This document shows, piece by piece, positions 55,921-64,000 of a stretch of DNA of 64,000 nt. The notes beneath the pieces are model-generated. The model saw nothing but the letters and a program-made list of their open reading frames with translations, made no database searches and was not told where the DNA came from. The DNA is from Zingiber officinale (lineage: Eukaryota; Streptophyta; Magnoliopsida; Zingiberales; Zingiberaceae), in NCBI RefSeq assembly GCF_018446385.1, contig NC_056002.1, positions 38,178,063 through 38,242,062 on the forward strand, given 5' to 3'. The translations under genes and the position numbers were made by a program. How positions within the stretch are numbered: the stretch's first letter is position 1; every line of letters starts with the position of its first letter.

Positions 55921-57769
55921 TGTAGGGTTTTTCAGGCCGTGAAAACCACTTTTTCGCGTCGCAGAAACCCCGAATCACCCATGCCACTAGATCTTGTGCG
56001 AAGAAAAGATTTAAAAACAAAATTACAAGTACGAGTTTCTACTTAGATCTACTCCTAGATCTACATGAAAAGAGTTATACCTTTGAAGCGAAGCCCTTCG
56101 CGTTCCCGCTCGTCCAAACGGTTCCGGATCTCAAGAGTATCAAGATAGATACTCCTCTAGAAGTATCCACACGAACACGTAGGTGGAGAAAACCACACAA
56201 AAAGGTGTGCTAGCACCTATGTGTGGTTCGGCCAAGTTGAGGAGGAGAGGGAGAGGGAGAGAGCTCCAAGAGGAAGAAGAAGGAATAATGCACTTGAATG
56301 AGGAAAATCAAATTCATTCCCATTCAAAAGTGGCCGGCCATATTCAAAGTGTAACTCCCAAAAATTGCATTAAGTGCAATTAATGTGAAGCTATTAAAGA
56401 AAATGGCTTTGTAACTTCCATAAGGTGGCACCCATGATGATGTGGAGTAACATCATTGGTCCACATCAATGCCAACTCACCAATGAGGTGGCATAAAGTC
56501 AAGTCAAACTTGACTTTTAATCTTCCTCTCAAGTCAAGTCAAACTTGACCAAATCTCTTCCATGGTTGATCTAATCTAACCATTTGATTCAAGCCAACTT
56601 AATATAATGAATCTAATTCATTAAATTAAGTTGATTTAATGAGTCATAATCTAAATTAGACTCATTGAATACATGAATCCACTTGAGTCCAACTCAAGTT
56701 AGCCCAATTAGGATTACTCTTAATCCAATTTGATTCATCAAATGAATCTAATACTCTTGGTTCATCATATGAACCTAATCTCCATCTAATTGTCCTTAGT
56801 GTGTGACCCTATAGGTTCTTGTAACGTTGGCAATACCCTAAACCCATTTAGGAGCATAAGTAATGAGCGGTATCTAGCAACACATCATTACTACCCAAGT
56901 TACAAGAATGTTGAGATCCAACATCACCTTGTGATTACTAATTGTGACTCCTCATAATATATGACAAGTATCCTTCTATCCTAGACATCTAGATTGGTCA
57001 ATGTGAGGCATAGATCGTGTCATCCTCTGACCAATCTAAATCTTGAACTTCAAGTAGACTCACTAAATCAAATGAGCTCAATATCCTATATTGACTCATT
57101 TGGGCATGGCCATGCACTTCGTGGTCTCACTCTATCAAGAATACCGATGTCTCTCCCGTCATATAGGAGGGATAGATCCCATCTACATCACTCACATCCC
57201 TCTGCATAATTTTTTATATACCTAGTAATCGCCTTTATAGTCCACCCAGTTACGAGTGACGTTTGACGAAACCAAAGTACATAACTCCTTATGTAGGGAG
57301 ATATGGTGACTTCAAGTCTAAGGACTAGTAGTCATACTAATAGACACATGAGAAAGTATATGACACTCATATAACGATCCATGATACTTTCTCATGGCGG
57401 GTCATTCAGTATACATTCTCTAATGTATACCCATGTGTCAACTTGATATCTCTATATCCATGACTTGTGAGATCAAGTCATCGAGTTGACTTACATGCTA
57501 GTCTTATTGCATTAACATTGTCCCTGAATGTTAATACTCGACTAGGAATGATTAAGAGTAGTGTTCCCTATATCATCTCACTATCGATTCAACCAATCGA
57601 TTGATATAGGTAAGAACCTTCTACTCAAGGACGTTATTATACTTAGTTTATTTGGCACCAATACAAGTAAGTATAATAACCAAACAAATGCCTTTATTAA
57701 TATAAAAATATGATACAATAAGTCCATAATACAATCATCAAATGATTGGCTCTAGGGCTCTAGCTAACA
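55921..57769 (-). mobile_element. 5' LTR of Copia B
   Basis: 1849 bp. TGTAGGGTTT on the plus-strand side next to the primer site; ends CTAACA at 57769. Compared with the other LTR it has scattered base differences and a short duplication near 56515. Confidence 0.9.
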
Positions 57770-57774
57770 ATATT

Positions 57775-57967
57775 GACTTGTATCTATCGGCGTTCGTGCC
57801 AACGCAGTATCTCCCTTGGTGAATTTCTCAAGAATTTTATCCACGTAATGGGACTGACTAAGAACAAGTCCTTCTGTTGTTCTAAGAATTTTGATTCCTA
57901 GAATCACATCAGCTAGACACATGTATTTCATATCAAATCTTGAGCTCAGCATACCTTTTGTGGAGTT
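57775..57967 (-). pseudogene. Copia C RT piece
   Basis: Minus strand: STKGMLSSRFDMKYMCLADV then GIKILRTTEGLVLSQSHYVD, KILEKF, ending RTPIDTSQ at the Copia B insertion. The 5' part of Copia C (gag to early RT) is missing; sequence changes at about 57970 to a gypsy-type LTR. Confidence 0.85.
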
Positions 57968-57970
57968 ACA

Positions 57971-58640
57971 TTAAACCTTGGAACCAGCCCAGCGGAGCCA
58001 CGACCGAGCAGATTACAAGCAAAGCGGAGTTCGGGCGGTAGGTGGTTGGCTGAGCGGCCATCCCGCTTGACCTGTGAACGATAATGTCCGGACGACTGAT
58101 GGTTGGCCGAATGACTCACCCACTCGGCCCAATAACGGACAAAAGGAGGATCTGTGATATCCTTCTGGAAGCTCATGCCACTAACAAGTGGTATGGTCGG
58201 CGGTATGGTCAAGCAGTGGATCGTACGACAGAAGCTTCCACTGTCACGTTAGAAATATGCTCGGGTCGTTAAGGTATGGTATCAGGGACACTTTCCTGAC
58301 ATGTCTTTTCAAGAGATGCTTTGAGAAGCGTGCATGCCTCGAGGAGCGTGCACGCCCCCCCCCCCCCGGAAGCCCTATATAAAGGGCCCCAAGCTTCAAC
58401 GGAGGTATGCTAATTTTTACTATAGCCACACTGTTACTCTGTTACTCCGCTTTCTTGCTTGCACATCATCGGAGACTGACTTAAACGTCGGAGGGTCATT
58501 GCCGGGGAACTCCTCCCTGCTCGGCACTAACGCTGTTGTGGTTGCATGTTCCTCTAGCACGGGGTCTACGTACGATCAACAAGAACGCCACATTTTCAGC
58601 ACCCATCACCTCGACTCTCGGACAAAATCAGATTGCTATG
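57971..58640 (+). mobile_element. Tat/Retand-like LTR fragment
   Basis: A plus-strand TATA box (CTATATAAAGG, 58375-58385), then CTTAAACGTCGGAGGGTCATTGCCGGGG (58480-58507; shown here by its parts ACGTCGGAGGG and GCCGGGG), a stretch common in R/U5 of monocot Tat LTRs. A C15 run (58353-58367) precedes the TATA. Neither LTR end is certain. The open frames here (58084-58669) are not genes. Confidence 0.5.
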
Positions 58641-58726
58641 CTCATTTGTTTGCTCATGAAGGATTATAAGATAAAAAATACAATCTTGTGGCTGAGGTGA
58701 AGTTTTATGGGAAAGAAACAAAACAT

Positions 58727-58896
58727 GGGGGGCGAATCCTCTGGTCCACAAAGGCTGGATCAATTCATGATCCAGCCTTTACATTGGTGGGAGGCAATGA
58801 CCCCCACCTGTTAATAGGTGGGGGCCCATTGCCCCCTACCAATTCTCTTATCCCGGTCCAGGAACGAACCAAGACAAGGAGACCAGAGGATCCCCT
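58727..58896. mobile_element. Foldback MITE with nested hairpins
   Basis: Outer ends GGGGGCGAATCCTCTGGTCC and GAGACCAGAGGATCCCCT are inverted copies with a few mismatches. Inside: a perfect 13-bp inverted repeat AAAGGCTGGATCA/TGATCCAGCCTTT with a 5-nt loop (58750-58780), and a near-perfect one, GGCAATG(A)CCCCCACCT/AGGTGGGGGCCCATTGCC (58793-58834). About 170 bp, no coding capacity. The target duplication is unclear. Confidence 0.75.
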
Positions 58897-58929
58897 ACGG
58901 ATGCAAAAGTCTAGCACGTGCTAATAGAT

Positions 58930-59460
58930 TTTACCAAGTTAATATTAAATTATCTTCCTCTTGGCTATCATAATGCTAGTTTGAGGATGAATTTTTTTTT
59001 CAATTTGAGGAGGAAGATATAGAAGATTATTATTATTTTTTTTTGGTAAATTGTAATTTTTGGTAATTTTTATATATATTTTTTGATATTTTAGATATTA
59101 TGTAATTTTTATCTTTTATCTTTTTTTATTTTTTAAATTTCTTTAGAAATTTTAGGATTATGATTGTATTAATAATTTTTTTATTTTTTTAGAGCTTTTT
59201 TATTTCTTTACATTTTAAGAATTGAGTGCATGTTAGGATTTATTTTCTTATTTTTTTTCAGTCTTAAAATTTGAAGTGATCGTTTACTTGATGTTTCAAA
59301 AGAAGATTTTGATTTTAATAATAATTTTTTACAGGGCCATTTATTTTCTTATTTTATGATATTTTTTTTAAATCAATAAGTTTTAAGAAATTATTTTTGA
59401 CCTTACAATTGAACAACAGAATTAATATAGTTAATAGAATAATTGTTATTATGTCTAATG
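58930..59460. repeat. AT-rich LTR-like remnant related to 34250-34850
   Basis: T-rich sequence with the block GATGTTTCAAAAGAAGATTT and TTTTAATAATAATTTTTTAC, matching the pattern at 34520-34750 with many changes. It is probably another decayed copy of the same gypsy LTR. Confidence 0.45.
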
Positions 59461-60358
59461 TCAACGTCTTGACAACTCTTATTGAACAACTCTTTTTTTT
59501 CTATAGAAATGTTTGAAACTCTCAAATAGGATCATTAAATCATGGAAGACAACGTTGTGGTTTGAGTCCATTTTTCCTTTCGAAAAATGTGTGGATCCTA
59601 CACAAGTGCGTAGCGATGAAGCAGACCTACGATTGGATAATGCTCGGACTCTCTCATTTATCAATTCATGAGGGTTTTACTTTGGTCCAGCCGACAAGGT
59701 GTATAAGTTTCTTGTCTTATGTGTTGAAAAACACAATCAATAACATATTTTGAAAATCATTAATGGGATTATGCAAAAATGTGATGTACCCGAGGTAATC
59801 AGCCCCAGTCAGTCAGTCGGCTGGAGTTTATCAGCCTATAGACAAGAACATTCTCTTTAGCCTATCTGGACGAACTCTCTCGACCCATAGGCTTCCACCC
59901 AAGCGGAAGCATTCTCATTGAGCTATTCTCTTCGGCCTCAAACCATTGACTACCCTACGGTCCATAACCATCCGTGACAAGATTGTATACACCGTACGAC
60001 TGCATCACTGTCCCCCTAGCTAGCGGTCCATAACCGTGAACATTACAGCTAATTTTTAGCAAACGGTGATCCTTTGTTACATGAAAAAGTCAAACTGAAA
60101 GGAGTGACAAACGCGGGATTGGTGACAAATATTTTTCAGTGAAGGGTGTAGCTTCTTGTAAGAGAAAACGGGTAACAGTGTATCGGAAAAAATCGTTACT
60201 CCGATGGAGTATCATATCCGGTGAACTTTGTAACTTATATTGTACACGGAATAGGTGATCAAAGAAAACCTAACAAATGTAGCTCTGAGGCTACTTCTTC
60301 TCAGGTGAACAATGTAGTTTATGCCTCCGATGGTTTCCAAGAGGCAGCTTAAGGATGA
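59461..60358. other. Unassigned sequence
   Basis: About 900 bp with no gene, primer site or terminal repeat that I recognise. A repeated phrase ACGGTCCATAACC / GCGGTCCATAACCG occurs at about 59958 and 60025. It stops where TGTAACATCC opens the next LTR. Confidence 0.4.
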
Positions 60359-60519
60359 TGTAACATCCTAAATTTCATGATTTGAAGTCCTAAAAGATCT
60401 TATTAAAATCTAGGAATGTTTTAGAAAAATTCTAGAGATTTTTAGAGTATTTTTATATAATTTTTGAAGGTCGTTTGGTATTTTTACCAAAAGAAAGAAG
60501 TTTTAACAAAAAAATGTCC

Positions 60520-60600
60520 AAGCCAAGGCTCGAACCGGCAACCCCTGACCCGAGCAAAACCCAACTAACCAACTGGGCTAGCGGTTATTAGTTAATCAAA
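60520..60600 (-). repeat. tRNA-like module 1 in the LTR
   Basis: The minus strand has TAGCCCAGTTG (60570-60580), a perfect fit to the pol III A-box TRGYNNANNNG, and GGTTCGAGCC (60527-60536), a B-box-like element, 33 bp apart as in tRNA genes. The acceptor and anticodon arms do not fold convincingly, so it is tRNA-derived, not a tRNA gene. Confidence 0.6.
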
Positions 60601-60659
60601 TAAAGGGAGAATTTTATTTAAGTAGTAGAAGTTAATAACAAAAAATAATAGGGAGAAAA

Positions 60660-60745
60660 ATGGTTGCAGCCGGGATTCGAACCCGCGACTCCAACCATGA
60701 GCCAAGCCACAGCTGACCAAGTGCTCCAGCCGTCGGTTCTACTTA
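60660..60745 (-). repeat. tRNA-like module 2 in the LTR
   Basis: The minus strand has GGGTTCGAATCCC (60672-60684), a perfect B-box, and TGGAGCACTTG (60718-60728), an A-box with one mismatch, 33 bp apart. Same orientation and spacing as module 1, about 147 bp away. Confidence 0.6.
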
Positions 60746-61809
60746 GAAAAGGTAGGAGATTTATTTAAAGCAGTAACAGAATATTAAGGTTATAAGAGGA
60801 GAACTTAGGGCTTGATTATTTACCCGTGACCTAATTTCTTACCTCTCCTTCCTCTTCTCTCGCGACGGCGTCGGCAACTCCTCTCGGGCGAAAACGCAGC
60901 AAGCAGCTGGCGTCTCCGGCGGCCGGCAAGCATCCCTCTCCGTGAAGTCTTCGCACCGTCGAGCTCCTCTCGTCGAGAAGGAAACCGTGAGCACGAGGGA
61001 GAGGCCACAATCATGCAAGCCTCCGAAACCCTAGAGTCCTTCCCTTCCAGCTGTGAGTTCAAGAAACCGAGGTAAGTTGCTCACACACCTGCGGTAAGAG
61101 TAGTTCCGACTTCGTTTTGATGTTTCCTTGTTTGTTCAAATTTCTGCCATGAAGTTTTTTTGGGTTTTGTTTGCTGCCGGGAGGTTAAAGGAAGAAAGGA
61201 AAAGATTAGTTAAGTTTCAGCAAGTGGGTTGATCCCTTCAGGTTTTGAAATTGGTTGGGACCTTGATATGCATGCTCGGTTCGTGTGGAGTTTTATAGTT
61301 TCCAAATTCTGTTGTTCTTTTATCGTTTTCTTTCCTTGTTGCTGTCAATTGAGGATTTTGCACCAAGTCTAGGATGACAAAGGGATATTGATTGTACTGG
61401 ACCACTCTGGACATACAGTTATTGACCTAACCAATTGGGTCTTGGTTGCCATTGTCCTACTGATGGAATCTTGAGTGGGTTTTTGAGGTAGGATAATTTA
61501 GTTATTTGGGAACAGCATCTTGGTATCTAAATGGTGTTTTCAACTTTCGTATGTGTCTTTGAAGCAACCCATTTTGTGTCACTTGCATGTCCCTGCTACT
61601 CATGCTAACAGCCTGCTGGTTTAGCTCTTTTGAGCAAGTAGTTTTTATTTCATTTGTCACAGTGATGAGTAGTTTCGGATTCCTTTATTTACTGTCATGA
61701 ATTGAAGTTTCATATTCCAGTTTCCGTTTGTTAAAGAAGAGGAGAAGGGATTTGAATGGATTTAGCATGCTGTTTAGATTTTTCTCTTGTTGTTTAGTTT
61801 TCATTTGCT

Positions 61810-62005
61810 GTTAGTAAAGCATGAGCAGATTTCTTTTCCATTGCTAATAGAAGTGCAGTTTTCTAGCTTTATCTTAGCTATTTGTAAGCATGAGCAGATT
61901 TCTTTTCCATTGCTAATAGAAGTGCAGTTTTTCTAGCTTTTCCTTAGCTATTTGTAAGCATGAGCAGATTTCTTTTCCATTGCTGATAGAAGTGCAGTTT
62001 TCCTT
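61810..62005. repeat. ~70-bp tandem repeat, three copies
   Basis: GCATGAGCAGATTTCTTTTC at 61819, 61888 and 61958, each followed by CATTGCTAATAGAAGTGCAG (GATAG in the third). Period 69-70 bp. Confidence 0.85.
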
Positions 62006-62570
62006 TCCTTGCTACCTTATTTAGCATGAACACAACATATATGTGTGTGGTGCATTTTCCTTACTTAAACAAGCACGAACGGTCTTTATTTTTAGCACCT
62101 TTGTGTAGGTTCCAGCCTAGCATTAAGCCTTCAGTTTTAGTTTAGCTTTTAGTGCTACTAACATTTGTTCCAGATTCCTGAATTAGCATTTCAGTTTTCG
62201 CCTTTAGTTTAATTGATGTTTTAGATCTTTCCGTTGTAAGTTTTAAGCATGCAAATTTAGTTTTCAGCCTTTAGCTATTTACAGTTTCAGATCTCAGCCT
62301 GTTCGATTCCTTTATTATTAGATGAGCATGAGATATTTCTTTATTAGAGATATTAACAAGTATAAAAAAGACAAAGAGAAGAAAGAAAAAGGCTAAGGCC
62401 TTAAGTAGATCCCAAAGTCAAGACTTTAGAGATTTTGGCACACAAGGTGCTAAAGAAAATGCCGAGGCATTATATAGAAGTATTAAAAGATAACAAGTAT
62501 TTTACTTTTATCAGTGGCACTGTGCGGGACTCTCAGTTGTCCTTGGGTTGGGCTCCCATAGTCGTCCCTA

Positions 62571-64000
62571 CACTACAACAAAAACCTTCATAGACATCGG
62601 TTTTCCACCGGTGTCTATTTCATTTTCGACCGATGTCTATGAAGTCGATGTTAAAAGTCTGCCATTTTAGACATCGGGTTAAAACCGATGTAGTATCACT
62701 TAACGACACCGGTCTTCGAATCGGTTATTAACCGGTGTAGTATCACTTAACGACACTGTTTCATCAACGGTGTAAAATCGATGTAATATTGTATGTTAAT
62801 AACACCAGTTTTGGCAACGGTAAATGACCGATGTAATATTAGTTAATAACACCGGTTTTGCAGCGGTGAAAACCCGATGTAATATGTATATTTTTTAACA
62901 GCACAAATTTGATTTCCGAAATAATGAAAAACCGACAATAATAAAAAAAATACACAAATATTCACAAATTATACAAATATTCTTCATTCAACAATATCCA
63001 TAAAATACACAAATATTCACAAATTATATAAATAATCTTCTTACAACAATATCCATAAAATACCCAAACATTCTTTTTACATCAAAAGCTAGCTAATAAA
63101 TATCAAAATCAAGGTAGAACATTCTTTTAATAACACATCAAGGTAGAACCGCACTTCAAATGTAATCTAGCATGCATTCAGCCCACTCGAACCGCACTTC
63201 ATCAATTTCAACTCTGGAGTACTTGAGATTTGTAAACTGTAAAAACACATAAATAATATAAACTTCATCCAGAAGAAAAACTGCATTGGAACCAAGTGCT
63301 TTGATTTTACCATCAGTTGAAGTTGAGAAGAAAAACTTCACAGATAGAAATAATGAAACACTAGAAATATATAATTCTGTTTCTGTCCAGTATACTGTTT
63401 CTGTCCAGTTGAAGCATCCCACACCTATTCATCATGCAACAGAACCTGTTAAGAACATACAATTCTTCTTGTACAATCTTCTGACTGATCAACCACATGG
63501 TTTTACTCACTTTAATTGCCTTGTCATCGCCGTAAGTGATTATCGAGAGAGTCTTCTTAGGATAGGAAAAGGAAATGTCATTAACACTGCCTATATGAGC
63601 ATCAATCTGCAGAACAAGATGCTATCATCATCATCATATATATGGTTGCCAAACACCATAACTATTAACTGACCTCCAAATATTGTCGTAATTCTTCATT
63701 TAGATTAAAAGCATAGAATTGAGATGTAAATAACTTAGACATCAATTTTGACGAGCTGGTCTCAACATGCCATTGGCGATAAAATACTTACCAGGTCCTT
63801 AACAAGTCAATGGAGAGCCTTTTAAATAATGGATTTGAACCATGCCATTTGACATCATGTCGCTTCCATGATTTGTGAGAAGGGTAAGGGTGCGCTTGTT
63901 TTCTGGAAAGGAATATGAATGGTAATGAAAATGATTATGGTAAAAGATGAATATGTTCATTCTCAGTGTCCCTGTTAATCTGTCCCAAGAATATGAATGG
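62571..64000 (+). mobile_element. CACTA (En/Spm) transposon terminus, runs off the window
   Basis: Starts CACTACAACAAAAACC, the standard plant CACTA end. It is followed by sub-terminal repeats of the ACATCGGTTTT / ACACCGGT(T) type in both orientations (62590-62890). One perfect 16-bp inverted pair, CTTCATAGACATCGGT / ACCGATGTCTATGAAG, lies at 62586-62601 and 62629-62644. Beyond 62900 the sequence is A/T-rich. Weak open frames at 63156-63422 (minus) and 63286-63672 (plus) show no transposase motif I know. The other end and any transposase lie outside the window. Confidence 0.8.

Larger units (their letters stand above)
48676..57769 (-). mobile_element. Full-length Copia element (copy B), nested in Copia C
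   Basis: Minus strand; LTRs at 55921-57769 (5', 1849 bp) and 48676-50482 (3', 1807 bp). Ends TGTAGGG...CTAACA; primer site 55907-55920. Flanks ATGTT and ATATT are a near-match 5-bp duplication. Gag, protease, integrase, RT and RNase H are present in Copia order but carry stops and frameshifts. Gag and integrase are of the same broad type as Copia A, but the LTRs are unrelated, so this is a different family. Confidence 0.93.
60359..62570 (+). mobile_element. Chromovirus (Tekay/Del-like) LTR, 5' part
   Basis: Begins TGTAACATCC, the usual start of Del/Tekay-type LTRs. It holds two tRNA-like modules on the minus strand, a GC-rich CT leader (60835-61020) ending in a GTAAG-like site (61071) and a T-rich intron-like stretch. 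A CACTA terminus at 62571 cuts it. The piece at 911-2028 looks like the missing kind of 3' end. It could alternatively include a host 5' UTR around 60780-61080; no coding frame supports that. Confidence 0.45.

Noticed and set aside
58353..58367. C15 homopolymer as a functional element
   Set aside because: Likely slippage or sequencing uncertainty in an LTR remnant.
60520..60745. Intact tRNA genes
   Set aside because: A- and B-boxes are present, but the acceptor stem and anticodon arm do not fold.
60820..61062. Arg-rich minus-strand frame near a GC-rich leader
   Set aside because: No homology that I recognise; composition follows the CTC-rich LTR leader on the other strand.
63156..63672. Possible genes inside the CACTA terminus
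   Set aside because: Short frames on both strands without transposase or other motifs; A/T-rich background.

Overview
This window is nuclear DNA from a flowering plant. It is built almost entirely from nested LTR retrotransposons, DNA-transposon pieces and minisatellite arrays, with no gene that I can call intact. The plant assignment rests on Copia elements primed by initiator-Met tRNA, Athila and Tat lineage Ty3/gypsy elements (Tat having a second RNase H and extra ORFs on the opposite strand), a CACTA terminus, and fragments that look like FRIGIDA-like, PPR and INO80 genes. Long-LTR Copia elements would suit a large monocot genome, perhaps Zingiberales-like, but the sequence does not settle this.

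Left block (1-7071): a cut-off Copia LTR on the minus strand (1-910); the 3' part of a probable chromovirus LTR (911-2028) that breaks into an Athila-type element on the minus strand (broken gag and protease 2031-3988, Asp-tRNA-type primer site 4117-4133, LTR 4141-5510); then a 72-bp tandem array (5627-6380) and a TATA-containing leader.

Tat block (7072-34087): two plus-strand copies of the extra ORF (aORF, putative gypsy-type transposon domain), each with its own TATA box and small GT-AG introns, lie in front of a minus-strand Tat polyprotein (integrase, extra RNase H, RNase H, RT, protease, gag), a primer site and a 5' LTR with a 77-bp array. aORF1 is split by a complete Copia element (8421-18360, duplication AGGGG). 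aORF2 is split by a gag-only element (21454-25583, minus strand, duplication ACTTC).

Middle block (34100-43660): remains of another gypsy element, a dispersed repeat with inverted ends, then gene fragments split by a 6.5-kb non-autonomous element (36724-43211). Near the start of each LTR this element carries five 41-bp units. Each unit is an inverted repeat whose arms differ between units yet remain complementary within a unit. I rank this as the most interesting signal in the window.

Right block (43661-64000): an old minus-strand Copia element (3' LTR, RNase H, RT pieces) is split by a solo LTR (45850-48521, duplication TGTTC) and by a full Copia element (48676-57769). Next come a Tat-like LTR piece, a foldback MITE, AT-rich sequence, a chromovirus LTR with two tRNA-like modules (60359-62570), and a CACTA terminus (62571 onward).

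The elements form a layered record: old Ty3/gypsy and Copia copies serve as targets for younger Copia and gag-only elements. Most in-frame stops in the dead ORFs look like C-to-T changes on one strand or the other, as expected from decay of methylated cytosine. In four different LTR families a short tandem array sits upstream of the TATA box. All calls come from reading the sequence; no database search was run.
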